64,000 bases of DNA. Source: Sanderia malayensis. Lineage: Eukaryota; Cnidaria; Scyphozoa; Semaeostomeae; Pelagiidae. The translations under genes were made by a program, and so were the position numbers. The first letter of the stretch is position 1; every line of letters starts with the position of its first letter. Where the stretch lies: contig RQOL01000374.1 of assembly GCA_013076295.1 (NCBI GenBank), positions 5,074,743 to 5,138,742 on the forward strand. Direction: 5' to 3'. Positions 1 through 11,844 of this stretch are shown piece by piece. A model generated the notes under the pieces. The model had not been told where the DNA came from, did not search any database, and saw only the letters and a list, made by a program, of their open reading frames with translations.

Positions 1-212
1 TGCGCATTTTTCTTCTCGTCATCGATGGTTTCCATTGTGTCATTTGCAAAATCTTCTTCTACATCAGGTGCTATGTCTTCATCATTGGAACAGCTTTTGC
101 CAATATTTGCCATGTTTTCAATTACATCTAGCATTTTCATCCTCCTTCATTTTCCATGCTTCTTGCTCGTGATCAGTGGTTGTCTTTTTCGAGCATTGGA
201 TTTGGTCATGTC

Positions 213-1184
213 TTATTGTGTTGGCAGATTTTCGTTGGAACTCTCTACAATATGAAATAATTCAATCATTGAGTCGTATTTTTCTTCTGCTGCTACTTTC
301 TCAGTCCATGTTTCTATCTCACACTTACCTTCTATTACGTTCACGTCTTTTGTTTGTTTTTTATCAATAATTTCCTCTTCGTCTTGTAAAGAGCTTTCAA
401 ATTCTATTTCTTCTGTTCCCAGATCTTCTTTATTCTGAAGTGTGATTTCTCTTTGTTGCATTTTTTGCAAAGTTTTCTTACTAGGCGTTCCGTAGCGTTC
501 TCATCTATTTCGTAACTTTCAGATGTTATGTCACATTCTGTTACAACTGTGCTGTCCTTTTCCGAAAATTTCCACGGCTTCAAATGCTTTGTGTTTTTAA
601 TGGTTTTTTCTCATTAAGCCTGACTTTTTGTGTTTGCCACTGACTTTTTGTGCTTTTCCTGTGCCTTTTATTCATTTTTAATGGCTCTTGATGCATCTTC
701 CCTATTTTTTTCCATGGAAGACATAAATCTAATTATAGCTAACTTTATCTCCAGCTAAAATGATATTTTCATAATACTTAGTAGAAGTAGCATATCTGGC
801 TAGCAAATAGTATGGACCGTTTGTAGTAAGAATAAGCTTTAACTTGACTTGAAACGTGAAACAGAGTGTGTTTTACCTCACTTTATCATTTTCTGCCACC
901 TCCACTGGTCTTCTAGCTTCAAAGCCATACATCATGCAGAATGGTGTCATTTTGGTACTTGCATTACGGCTCGTTTGTATTGAAAACAGAACAGGGTCAA
1001 TCAGGATGTTCCAGTTTGTAGGTTCTTTATCTTCCGACATTAGTTTCAGCAGGCGTTTGCAATATTGCAAAGTTATGTGCTTATCATTTAAAAAGCAACA
1101 ATGCGTAGAAATGCATGAGTGTCTAAAGGTGCTAGATGAATTTAACGATTTGGACCAAATTTGAACAATGTGATATAGCAACAA
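213..1184 (-). pseudogene. Ty3/gypsy-type integrase fragment with charged tail
   Basis: Relic of a retrotransposon integrase read on the minus strand. The segment 1184-873 gives the downstream half of an integrase core and its edge: a KRLLKLMS...NWNILIDPVLFSIQTS..TKMTPFCMMYG block followed by an EARRPVEV stretch, the pattern seen in gypsy/GIN-type integrases just after the catalytic glutamate. The frame closes near 873. Downstream, 600-213 holds Glu/Lys-rich reading frames that resemble the low-complexity tail of such proteins, including an 85-codon open stretch at 470-213. Reverse transcriptase, gag and LTRs are not visible. Several stops separate the pieces, so this is a dead copy. Family assignment rests on motif recognition alone. 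Confidence 0.55.
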
Positions 1185-1504
1185 CTACAAGTTATTTGTA
1201 CAAATGGATTCAATAGCAGCAATTACCTTAACAGACTATGAACATTAAAATTCAAAATAGTTACCTAATCTTTTAAAGTCATCTCTACTAGTGTGTAGTA
1301 ACAAAATATTATGAGTCATCACATACGGCAACACACATAGTTTTATATAGTAAAATCATTATTTTACAGTAATATTTCGACCTGTATTTGTCGAGGTCGT
1401 TATCAAACTAATAAAATATCAAAATACATTCGTTATGTTAAGGTTAATTTTAAGAATCTGAGGTTCGCTTTATCTGACGAAAAAGTGGCTTCCAAGTGTT
1501 TGTA
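1185..1504. other. AT-rich spacer, no gene seen
   Basis: No open frame of note and no recognised repeat. It ends at the TA that flanks the foldback transposon starting at 1505. Confidence 0.5.
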
Positions 1505-2000
1505 CACTTACTGAGCATAAGTTACGCACCACCCGATGAAAAATGGCGTCTAAAAGTGGCCCGAGGCCTAAGCAAGAAAATTTACATAACAATATATAAA
1601 CACAAAACGGGTTTCAATAGCGAATTTCTTTAGCAGAAATATACTCAGAATTTCATAAATTTTCAAATGAAAACATAATTTAAAGTATATTATATTGTTT
1701 TATAATTATATTTTTAAAAAAAGCTGCGAAGAGGTTCCTTGAAAAATTTTCAAAAAAATTTATCGGAGTGGAGTAATTAAAACGCCAATAATTATAATTT
1801 CTTTCACTCAAAGCCGCGCAAATTCTCTCTCATTTAAAAGAGAATGTTTTCAAATTTTGAAAAATACAAAAATTTTTCATGTAACTGCCTTGACCTTTTA
1901 TAATTTCAGATTTAAGTCTTTGTTTATCATTTTAGAAATGTGATTTGACAAAACCTTTTTTTCCATGATTTTTTTTCCAGAGTAAAAAAAAGAAGGTTAA

Positions 2001-3512
2001 AGGCCTACTGCAATAAAAAAAAGTGATATGATTTTTTTGCATTTCCTGGTAAACCTATTCGAACTGATCATAAAACCGTTTCCAGAATGAAAATTGATCC
2101 AGTAGAATTGTTTTTACAAGCCCGCAAAGTCGTCGATTTTGCCATTTCAACTGCGACAAATGTGACATAATAACCAGGACCCATTTCAAGTTTTTGTATT
2201 GAAGTGTATTGTAGCTTTTTGCTCCACTCCATCTAGCTCAATAAATAACTAATTAATTAAAAATCACATCCCCAGGCATAAATATTAAAGTGTTTTCACA
2301 AATTTTAAAATTTTTTTCATAATTTTAGAAAGCGATTTGGGGGGAGTAATTGGGGTCTGAATTGGGGCAGTTTTGGTCGTGACGTCAAACTGCGGGAGGG
2401 CGATCAGCCGCGGCCGAGAGCGGAAGCAAACAACGGGGATTATCAGTGTCGAGATGAAATATACTTTTGCAGTACATGTACTTGACTGAGTCGCATATGA
2501 TGTATGTGTGAGAGAATGCAGAGATGTTTTCAGAATTTACATGGACTATTTACGCTCAGAGTTGGCTTTTTAAGATATATCTGATGCTGCTAAGTTGTTG
2601 TCAGTGTCAGTCCAGTCTTATCAAAACGAATTACTTTTGCATCACGTCTGGCTGGAACGCCAAGTTGCTACAGTGTTTTCATCGGGGTAGAAGTTGGAGA
2701 AATAAAATAGAACTAATCGCAATATTCTGCATAGCAATGCATTATCATAGTCAGATGTGTTACAAGTTTTTTGTTGAAACACGATGGTTCCAAAATTCCA
2801 AATGGACAAAAAATGAAACTGCTGGCTCCGTAGCTTTATGTTTTTAATTTCTGTCTGGCCTATGTGTATTGTGAGCAAAACGCACGCCTTCAGCTCTCCT
2901 TATCTGTTTCATTTCAAATTTGCTTTTAAAACGGCTGCTTGAAAATACCATTTATTAATTAACTTAACTGCTGTAACAGCTTACTTTGCCTGGTCCTCTA
3001 ACAACAACCCCGGCCATCGTGTTTGCTACTAGTTTTACTCACACAGCTCCGCCATCCCTGATTTCTGACAAACTTCCTTTGTGAATGCTTCCAGCTGCTT
3101 GGAAATCAAACCGCGCGGAATAAGATGTCGTTTGACTGACCGCGCGGTTTGTAGTACCCTTTTTCAAAGCGCCGCTATAGCGTTACCGTAAGTTCAATTT
3201 TTTTGGTTAATAACTGAAACGACGCGCGGAAAGTTATAGTTTTGTACCCTGGGAAGCGATTTTTTAATAAGGGCCGGGGTTACGCATAGTGCAGATTTGA
3301 AAACTTTTCCCGATATTCTCCCATTATAAAAGTCGATTTGTGTCCTGGTTATGACGTCATACCATGTCGCAGTCAGTGCCCCATTTCAAAGCCAAATTTA
3401 GTATACTTATCGTGATCGAATAAAACAAAACAGGCACCAAAGTAATCAGTAAAGATTGAAATTTCATTTTATGAAAAAAAACGGGAAAGTAATTTTTGAT
3501 TGCAGTAGGCCT
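2001..3512. mobile_element. TTAA-flanked non-autonomous transposon nested in the foldback element
   Basis: Flanked by TTAA on both sides (1997-2000 and 3513-3516), with inverted ends AGGCCTACTGCAAT. The uninserted relative at 34310-34340 reads straight through a single TTAA at the matching place (AGAAGGTTAAGCGCCATAAC), which defines the insertion exactly. It is 1512 bp and has no convincing gene; the open frames at 2524-2847 lack any recognised domain. A TTAA duplication is typical of piggyBac and Kolobok transposons; I cannot choose between them. Confidence 0.85.
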
Positions 3513-3693
3513 TTAAGCGCCATAACAAAAAATCTGACATGGATATTCCTATAATTTGTTTCAAATACTATGATTTGATGTAATTTTTAAGGGCTTGATA
3601 CTTTCTGAAGTGAGCGAAAACTTTTATTTTTTAAAACCGGCTCTGAAATTTGAAAAGAAACATGTGCTTTCCAAGTGGTAAACAAAGACTTAA

Positions 3694-4499
3694 GCCTGCC
3701 GCACACTAGAGCTTGCTGCTGAGCTGATTGTCATTCGTGGCGGCGTGCTTAGCAGGAAACTCCAGTGTGCGCTGGACGTTTTGCGAGAATTCTGTCACTC
3801 GTGCCAGATGACACCAATATTCAACATGTTGAATAATTTTGGTCTCGAGTGACACTTTCCTCTGTGTGTGCGGCAAACTGAAGCAGCAAGCTTACGATAT
3901 CTCCCCCAAAGCGCATGCGTTTAAGTGGACAGCGTGATCGCATTTGAAGACAAAATGGCCGTACAACAAAGCGACATGAATGTTAGAGGATTTAGAAGAT
4001 TCAGAAAGCAATGAATTTGATTTATAAGATTCAGACAGCGAAACGAGTGTCACGAAGAAATTCTCCTTCTTCAATTGGCGGCTTGTAAACGTCTACGAGC
4101 TCATCTCATCAGCAAATTCAAAAGAAAAAGGAGAACGTCTTCGCTGTCTGAATCTTATAAATCAAATTCTTGCTTTCTGAATTTTCTGAATCCTCTAACA
4201 TTCACTCACTGATCATGTCGCTTTGTTGTTCGGCCATTTTGTCTTCAAATGCGATCACGCTGTCCACTTAAACGCATGCGCTTTGGAACAGATATCGTAA
4301 GCTTGCTGCTTCAGTTTGCCGCACACACAGAGGAAAGTGTCATTCGAGACTAAAATTATTCAACATGTTGAATTTTGGTGTCATCTGGCACAAGTGACGG
4401 AATTCTCGCAAAACGTCCAGCGCATACTGGGATTTTCTGCTTAGCACACCGCCACAAATGACAATCAGCTCAGCAGCAAGCTCCAGTGTGCGGCAGGCT
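3694..4499. mobile_element. 806-bp near-palindromic foldback MITE at a TTAA site
   Basis: Almost the whole segment is one palindrome: the left arm beginning GCCTGCCGCACACTAG is mirrored by the right arm ending in the inverse of GCCTGCCGCACACTGG, with arms of roughly 350 bp and a short central spacer near 4075-4130. It sits in TTAA (3690-3693 and 4500-4503), leaving one extra T at the right end; a TA duplication would also fit. The matching uninserted sequence is in the second foldback copy near 34500. No coding capacity. Confidence 0.75.
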
Positions 4500-4911
4500 T
4501 TAAATCTGAAATTATAAAAGGTCAAGGCAGTTACATGAAAAATTTTTGTATTTTTCAAAATTTGAAAACATTCTCTTTTAAATGAGAGAGAATTTGCACG
4601 GCTTTGAGTGAAAGAAATTATAATTATTGGCGTTTTAATTACTCCACTTCGATAAATTTTTGTGAAAATTTTTCAAGGAACCTCTTCGCAGTTTTCTTTA
4701 AATATTATTATAAAACAATATGATATACTTTAAATTATGTTTTCATTTGAAAATTTATGGAATTCTGAGTATATTTCTGCTAAAGAAATATGCTATTGAA
4801 ACCCGTTTTGTGTTTATATAGTGTTATGAAAATTTTCTTGCATAGGCCTCGGGCCACTTTTAGACGCCATTTTTTATTGGGTGGTGTGTAGCTTATGCTC
4901 ACTAAGTGTAT

Positions 4912-5839
4912 ATACTGAGAGTCCATTGTCTCGATTTAAAACCTTCAATTTATTATTAGATTCTGCCTCAACTCGTAATTTATTTATTTCCAATGATTCA
5001 AGAATTTGTTTGGTCTTGTGCAATCACCTTTTCTCTTGGGGGCCAACAATAGAAGAACACCTAAGCAGCTGTGAAGGCAACCATCCAGCAGAAATTGAAG
5101 AAATCAGACGGAGCCTGTACCTGGATGACTTCATAGGTGGAGCATGTACTGTGGAGGACGCCCAGCATTTGAAGAAAACAGCGATATCAGTATTTGGTGA
5201 AGCAGCATTTCAACTACATAAATGGCACTCAAATGTGGAGTTATTAGAGTCAGAAGGAATGGAGAAGGATGGTGATCAGAGCTACGCTAGAGAGCAACTT
5301 AGTGTGCGAGCCAATGAAATCAAAATGCTGGGACTTACTTGAAATAAAGCAGAAGGCAGCTTACTGATAGCATTTCCAGAAAAAAAAACAGGCTGAACTA
5401 ACAGAGATGAGTATTGGGAAATCTGGCATCAATTAATGATCCACTTGGAATTGCGTCATCAGTAACTTTACTTCGCAAATTTGTGTAGAAAGAGTGTTGT
5501 GATCAGCATCTTCCATGGAACAAGCAATTGCCTGAAAACATATCACATATGTGGAAGCACTTTGAGAAGAACTTACCAAAAATGCTTGAGGTACCACAAA
5601 GCCTATGTCTCTCTCAAGAGAAAATTATGGTGATGGATCTTCACGTTTTCGGAATTTCAAGTGGAAGGGGAACATCGTCAGTGGTGTACACAGTAGTTCA
5701 TCAAGATTCAGCTATCAATCAAGGATTTATCACAGCTAAAGCACGTTTGGCTAAGAAGGATATGAGTATACCTCGTCTGGAGTTTATTTCAGCACATATG
5801 GCAGCAAATCTTTTGTTTTTCGATTTTCTCCCTAGTTAT
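4912..5839 (+). pseudogene. BEL/Pao-type retrotransposon relic (reverse transcriptase end and RNase H)
   Basis: Plus-strand frames hold two blocks of a Pao-type polyprotein. At 5070-5340 a reverse transcriptase segment contains YLDDFIGG, the YxDD catalytic motif with the hydrophobic-GG context usual in BEL/Pao, followed by a FQLHKWHSN stretch. At 5630-5830 an RNase H segment contains KKDMSIPRLEF, the usual Pao motif upstream of the RNase H core. Stops and frame changes near 5340-5530 separate the blocks, and the copy is cut at about 5815 by an unrelated repeat. No LTRs are visible. Inactive. Confidence 0.7.
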
Positions 5840-6225
5840 TGAATTATTCCATTAATTATTCTGCTAATTGTGCTATCACGAAAAAACTACGGTTTACGGT
5901 GGCGAAACTTCCAAATTCGCGTAGCGAATTCCAAATTCGAACAAAGCGTTCGCTGTTCACGTGACGCGTCTCGCTTTTTGCTGCAAGTTGATTGGCTCTT
6001 TTTGCCCGACCCACGTGGTAGGCCTAATGTAAACAAGCCCAAAGTTTTAATCAACAAATTATGATAAGGGAATACCAGGCGAGCGCAGCGAGCTAACCTA
6101 TTGTACGTGGGTTTCAAAGAGGCATGAGCATAAGCGAATGCAGCGCATGAAGTGCGCCAACCACATTAAGTTTTTTCACTTGCCCCCCTCCGGGAAGCGA
6201 GCGAACGCGAGCGCCCCCGGCTAGC
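5815..6225. repeat. Dispersed repeat R3 (copy a) with a 'GCGAGCGCAGCGAG' minisatellite unit
   Basis: Begins TTTTTCGATTTTCTCCC and is clearly homologous to 25055-25300. It then contains one unit of the AGGCGAGCGCAGCGAGC..GAAGTGCGCC minisatellite that is expanded at 25325-25760. It interrupts the BEL/Pao relic to its left. No gene. Confidence 0.7.
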
Positions 6226-6239
6226 AATGATGATAGTGC

Positions 6240-6840
6240 ATATTTCATGTCGGAATGTTCATTTTGTGATAAAAGCATAAAATTTGGTGAACATAGGCAG
6301 TTTCATGAGCTGAAAAATATTAGATATAAAGCCACTTCAAAAAATGCCCCGAAATGCTATTTTTAGACAGGGGTACTAGAGCCCAATCCCCGAAACCAAC
6401 AATTGCTGTAACTATCACAATAAACCACGGATGAACACATTATTCAGTATACTTAGCAAGTTCCACATGCTGAGAAATATCGAATATGGAGCCACTTGAA
6501 AAATGCCCCCAAATTCTATTTTTAGACATGGGTACTAGAGCCCAATCCCCAAAACCAACAAACTGCTGTAACTATCAAAATAAACCACGAATAGTTACAT
6601 TACTTGGTATACTTAGCAAGTTGGACACGCTGAAAAACGTGGAATATAGAGCCAGTTGAAAAAATGCCCCGAAATGTTATTTATAGACAAGGGTACTAGA
6701 GTTCACTCCTCAAACGTTAGGTAGATACATTACTTGGTATTCTTAGTACTTTTGACACACTGAAATACATGCAACAGTGCCCACAAATACTATTCTTGGA
6801 CAGGGGTACTAATATCCAGCCCATCCAAGATGAAAATTTG
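6240..6840 (+). repeat. ~160-bp tandem repeat array (left arm)
   Basis: About three and a half diverged units. Landmarks repeated in each are AAATGCCCC, TTTAGACAGGGGTACTAGAG, GCTGTAACTATCA, AATAAACCACG and ATACTTAGCAAGTT. The inverse array is at 8030-8270 and 12280-12610. Confidence 0.8.
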
Positions 6841-7019
6841 GCGTATGACGGATAAATACATTACTTTGTAGAACTTGCGGATTTTAAATGCTGCGAAACA
6901 TGGATTATACAGCCATTTGAAATGTTTCTCAACGCTTTATTTCTACTTTGGTATAGTCACTCAAACTGATCAGATGACGTAACTAGTGAACTATGCAATC
7001 TAAAGTCGCCCTGCATTCG

Positions 7020-7229
7020 CTTACACTCATGCCATTTTGAACCCGCGTACAATGGGTTAGCTTGCTACGCTCGCCTGGTTATCTATTATCAAGAATCATT
7101 GACTGTAGGGCGCATTTCGTGCACTGCATTGGCTTATGCTCGTGCCGCATTCAACCCCGCGTACAATGTGTTACCTCGCTCCGCTTGCCTGGGTATCTTT
7201 TATCAAGAAACATTGTCTGATAAGGCACA
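7020..7229 (-). repeat. R3 minisatellite units in inverse orientation
   Basis: Two diverged units of the GCGAGCGTAGCGAG minisatellite read on the minus strand (TGCATTCGCTTAC, ..GCTACGCTCGCCTG), matching those near 6080 and 25325. The preceding 6840-7020 shows nothing recognisable. Confidence 0.6.
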
Positions 7230-7990
7230 CTAAGATGCACAAAGCAGTACACGCAAGTCCGGCATTGACGCATTTGCAGCGTCCATCACACTTTTGCTTA
7301 CAGGAGCATTTGATCAGTTCCTGGCAAACTGCCGGTGCATAAGGAAGAGTAGTCTACGAAGGCCACCACAAACCATTCTGATCGCGCTTCCATCCCTATT
7401 CATCGGGTTCTGGAACTACTGGGCGCTTGACGAGACGTTGCCCCCAAGCATGACATCCCTGGTATATTGCGCGTTTGATGTGTTGAGTTAATGCATCCCT
7501 TGTAGGTCGAATAGCATCAATCTGCCTCCCCTTCTGAGTAAAGAAGTCTTTTCTTGCCCCATTTATTTATTGCTGGCTGCTTGTTGTATCATATAAAAGA
7601 ATAACAAATTGCTTGATCAAACAAATATGAGCATCTGACATTGAATTAGGTGATTCTGACAAAGCGATGAAAACATCTGTCAAGTGCTCATATACATTCC
7701 AGGTTTTCCATGCCGTCTTTTTGCCAATACCCACAAAAATGATACCGTATCACACACGGATAACGAGTGAAATAATGGCAATGCCTTGGATTTTGCAGAA
7801 CCAATAGTCATTGGCACTTGATGAATTGGTACATAACGAAAATTTTTGCCAGTTCCAAAGGCAACCCAAGGCTCCGTTGGCTGAACTTTGTGATAGAGAG
7901 AAACAGTCAATACAACCAACAGCAACTTTCACAGCTGTGTCCTCCAATTCAAGGTTGTGCTTACAGTTCACTTGGTTTGGTTATTACGTC
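7230..7990 (-). pseudogene. FEN-like nuclease family protein, C-terminal relic (copy 1, cysteine-rich tail type)
   Basis: Minus-strand frames give, in order, a WVAFGTGKNFRYVPIHQV segment, a KALPLFHSLSVCDTVSF motif (the CD..S motif of the family, here followed by a frameshift), and an IRPTRDALTQHIKRA block. After these comes a cysteine-rich tail, CSCKQKCDGRCKC, with more cysteines after it, spaced like a tesmin/TSO1 CXC motif. Two tryptophan positions near 7400 and 7350 read as TAG stops. The fragment corresponds to the last third of the 1592-aa protein at 48829-53607, which has an acidic tail instead. It lies inside the array-ended element 6228-12640, and I infer it is that element's own gene, now dead. 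Confidence 0.7.
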
Positions 7991-8029
7991 ATTAAATCGC
8001 TTTGGACGATAATTAGAAGATTTTGGGGA

Positions 8030-8270
8030 CTGGGCTACCCCTGTCTAAAAATAGTATTTGTGGGCACTTTTCGAAGTGGATCTATGTTGCATGTATTTCA
8101 GTGTGTCAAAAGTACTAAGAATACCAAGCAATGTATCTACCTAACGTTTGGGGAGTGGACTCTAGTACCCTTGTCTATAAATAGCATTTCGGGGCATTTT
8201 TTCAACTGGCTTTATACTCCACGTTTTTCAGCGTGTCCAACTTGCTAAGTATACCAAGTAATGTAACTAT
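8030..8270 (-). repeat. ~160-bp tandem repeat array, right arm, part 1
   Basis: One and a half units, inverse to those at 6240-6840, running directly into the hAT target duplication CCGTGGCT at 8271-8278. The array continues at 12272. Confidence 0.8.
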
Positions 8271-8289
8271 CCGTGGCTCAGGGGCGGCG

Positions 8290-9145
8290 CGGAATGGTAT
8301 TGGCGTTATTAGTCTAATACCACTTTTTTTTCAAAGTATAAGTTCCATTTTTCTATTTTTAATATTTTTTACTTTATTTACAATCAAGGAAGTGTTACGT
8401 AATTTCTGCAAACACGTGTTTTTTCACTGTCTCCGTCACTCATTGTCAAGTGAATGATATTTATGTTACAAAAGAATACCGAAGACAAGCAATATTGATC
8501 TGTTAATCCATCATCAGTTAATCCCATTGTTATTTCTGGTGTGTGAGCTACGGAAAGTCACGGTATTAAATTCCGAATTCTAATAACGTGAGAGGGGAGT
8601 GTCATTGTATTGACAGCATTTCGTGACGCAAGAGTCTATTGTTTTCTATGGTTAATAAAAAGGACCATGGCAGCCCCGTTATTAGTTTTTGATTCTTAAT
8701 AACGTGGCTGTCAGCTTTTTGTGTTCGCTGTTTCTGTGTGGTGTTCGAAGTCAAGATGGATCGCGTTCTTCGAAATGATGGAAATGAACTCCGCTGGAAT
8801 GTTCGAAAAGTGTTTTCTTTGCTATCAACTCAAAGAAAACTAACGTACGAGCAACGTCTCCGCCTTAAAGAAGATGGAAGACCTTGTCCAAAAGTAACAA
8901 TAAAACATAGATCCAGTGACTCTGCGTATGAGTTATTTAAATGGATATGTGGAGATGAAGAAAAAAACACTTTTTACTGTTGGCCTTGTTTGGTCATTGG
9001 TGATTTGTCGACGGTGAGTAACAATTTATATGTTACTTTTCTCTAACGCTTAGTCACAGAAGGAAGAAACGAAGGGGCCCATGTGGCCAAGACTTAAAAG
9101 CCGCGCCCGCGTTATTAGAATTGCGATTTTAATAACGTGGCTAGA
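8290..9145. promoter_or_regulatory. Subterminal AATAACG/CGTTATT motifs of the hAT element
   Basis: The motif TAATAACGTG or its inverse GCGTTATTAG recurs near 8302, 8580, 8670, 8697, 9108 and 9130, twice as inverted pairs (around 8670-8705 and 9105-9140). Clustered subterminal motifs of this kind are transposase binding sites in other hAT elements; that role here is inferred. Confidence 0.5.
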
Positions 9146-11844
9146 ATGGAAAGGCTTGCAGCCGCTTTAACTCTCGCATCTCAACGGCTACCTCGTTTTC
9201 CCCAGCCCTTAAAATACGCGAATACACGCATTTTTTTATAAGAAGCCCTCTATAAGAAACCGACCCCTAAGACACTGAAAAATTAAGAAACCGTAGTACT
9301 ACTCTCCGTCAAGCTTAAGAAATTAATAAAATAAAATAAAATACAAAGCAGACGAAGATTTAGACAGAACTGACATGATTCTTTTGGATGATTAGGCATT
9401 TTAGAAGGTTTTTTGCTATTTTACTGTTCATCTGCATTGAATTGTGAAGTTTCTTTGTGTTTTCTATTTATTTAATTGCTTACTGACACTTAAATTTAAG
9501 AAACTTTTAGTACCAAAATGGGCATAAAATTTAAGAAACTGAGTACCATGTAGGAGCTTAGTTTCTTATAAAAAAAATGCGTGTGGTCTTGTGTTCCAAA
9601 TACAGGTTTTTTACAGTAGGGGGTGGATGGGGATTCATTTACCGTGAAAACAGAGTATATAGACGGTTATTTTGAAAAGGGATGACATGAACCATGTTTT
9701 CTTTCTAGATGAAAAATGTGTCCTTTGTGCAGGAAACCGGGTTTTCGTCATCGGGGTCCAACCTCTGGAACGTCGGAAAGCGCCACGAAGGGTCGAAAAA
9801 GCACATCGCTAACCACACAGCCTACAAACTCTTCGGAAATGTTGATGTTGCGTGTGCTTTGGACGAAGCAAGGCAACGAGCTGTCATACGACATAACCAT
9901 GATGCATCGCGCTATTCAAGAATGATGGAACACCATGTTGATGTAACAGCTTTTCTTGCAGCCCAAGGGCTTGCTTTTCGCGGTCACGACGAGGCAAGAG
10001 ATTCCCCAAATCGTGGCAATTTTCTCCAACTTTTAGAAATGCTTGGAAATTATAGCAACGATTTGCGACATTTTTTAGATAATGACAAAATTACTTACAC
10101 TTCTCACGGCCCTCAGAATGAACTTATTGAATGTATTTACGAAGAAGTAAAGCAAGAAATTCAAACTCGTATCGACACATCAAAATTTATATCTGTCATG
10201 ATGGACGATACCAGTGATGCAAGCAACGTTGAGCAATCTGCTGTTTCTGTGCGTCTTGTCCATGACGGTGAGATCGAAGAGCACTTGTTGGGCTTGATTG
10301 ATGCCTCGGCCGATCAATCAGCTGGTAGTCTTACCGATATAATGTTAAGCACTTTGGAGGGCTACAAAGTTGTACCAGATAATGGCGGTGAAAAGGTCGT
10401 GGGGCAGTCGTATGATGGTGCTCCTACAATGAGTGGAAACCTCAACGGAGTGCAAAAACAAGTTCAAGAGCATTTCCCCGCAGCCTACTATAACCACTGT
10501 GTTGCACATAAAATGTCACTTTGCGCATCTCAGTCGGCAATGAAAACCCCTGAAATTGCAAAATTTTTCAGTACGCTTGACAAAATCATTAGCTTTTTTA
10601 GGAGCAGCCCAAAGCGAACGAAAAGTCTCGGGCACAATGTTCCAAAACCTGGAGATACCCGTTGGCTTTCACGCGACACAGCCACAAGTGCCGTCGACAC
10701 ATTCTACGAGGAAATTGGAACAGTTCTGTTCGAAATCACAAATGAGAAAACAGAAAAGGCGGAGGTACAAGCAATGGCGCGAGGCCTTGGTATGCAAATG
10801 CAAGAGGTTGCTTTTGTTTACTTTCTCAAGTTGTACAGGATAATATTTGAGTACTGTACTCCCATCATTACGGTTATGCAGAAGCCTACTCTGGATCCTG
10901 TGCAGCTGAGGTCAATGCTTGACGATTTCCAAAGAGTCCTGGAGAATTTTAACTACAAGCGAGTTTGGCAAGATACCTTACTTGCAGACCCGGATTTTCC
11001 GGCAGTTCGTGCACGAGCAGGATGGCGAGCGATGGAGCAAGGGATAGACGGCACCAAAGATAAATGGAAAATATCCCTAGAAACCGTTGCGCGCCAGGTG
11101 ACCAAAGCCTTCTCAGATCAGATGCTTTGGCGGTTTGAGAATTTGGAAAAATTTCGATGGATGGAATTGATACATCCTACAAAATTCGAGCAACGAAAGA
11201 AAGCAACATCTGCTCAACAAAGAGCCTTATTAAACGACGCGAGAAATCTCTACCCATTTGCAGTGCCAGATATTATCGCCACAGAAAACAACCTCGACGT
11301 TTTATATAACAACAAAGAAATCGCGATGCTGTTGAAAAAATTAGTCAGTGAACGCGACGCTGTGGTAGCCAAGAAAAGGGAGAAACGAAGAAAGCTGGCA
11401 AAAGAAATTGAAAATCCCCAAGAAGAAGTACCAGTTGGAGAAGAGGCTGCTGCGGTAGAAGAAAGGGATGAGTTCGAAGTTGAAGTGGAGAATATTGACT
11501 TCGATTTAGTGAAAGAAGGATCCACCAGTGTTCAAGACTTGTTACAGGTCATAAAACAAGCGGAGCTTGAAGAAGCACTTCCACAAGCATTGGTGTTGTT
11601 GGAACTCGCCGCAACGATCCCTCTCACGAGTGTTCATTGCGAACGCGTTTTCAGTCGTATGAAGCGTGTGGTTTCTGCTTCACGATCAAGAATGAAGCAA
11701 GCCAGAAAAGAAATGCTGGTAATGCTACAGGTTGAACACAAACTTTTGCGTTCAATTGCCGCAAAACCGTTATTTAAATTGAATGTTGTTTCAAGATTTA
11801 AATCTTACAATGAACGCCGTTTTGAGAGATTTTCGAAAAAATAA
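8756..11844 (+). CDS. hAT transposase, TTF-type zinc finger plus DUF4371-like core (two exons)
   Basis: Exon 1 is 8756-9013 and exon 2 is 9709-11844, joined by a 695-bp intron with GTGAGT donor and CTTTCTAG acceptor; both exons are in phase 0 and give 797 aa. The chosen ATG (8756) has A at -3 and G at +4. The exon junction falls inside a TTF-type zinc finger: FYCWPCLVIGD at the end of exon 1, then GFSSSGSNLW and a HEGSKKH pair. The catalytic core begins at MMDDTSD (about residue 250), followed by a CVAHKMSLC block and GDTRWLS. The hAT C-terminal dimerisation segment contains VHCERVFSRMK (Glu about 731), the expected third acidic residue. Relatives are annotated as ZMYM1-like or DUF4371 proteins. 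It would cut and paste the surrounding element. I see no stops or frameshifts. Confidence 0.92.

Larger units (their letters stand above)
1505..4908. mobile_element. Foldback DNA transposon with ~450-bp TIRs and TA target duplication (copy 1, carries two nested insertions)
   Basis: Positions 1505-1960 and 4490-4908 are long, near-identical inverted repeats. The outermost bases are CACTTACTGAGCATAAG on the left and the inverse of CACTTAGTGAGCATAAG on the right, each next to a TA (1503-1504 and 4909-4910), the target duplication expected of Tc1/mariner-class insertion. A second copy of the family lies at 31887-34909. Subtracting the insertions at 2001-3512 and 3694-4499 with their 4-bp duplications leaves about 1078 bp, against 1072 bp for the second copy without its Helitron. 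No transposase is encoded, so this is a non-autonomous foldback element; superfamily is inferred only from the TA. Confidence 0.85.

Noticed and set aside
5887..6117. Frames with Arg-rich translations in R3
   Set aside because: Repeat sequence present elsewhere without frame conservation.
11250..11525. Ser-rich antisense frame under the hAT gene
   Set aside because: Shadow of the Glu/Lys-rich segment of the transposase.
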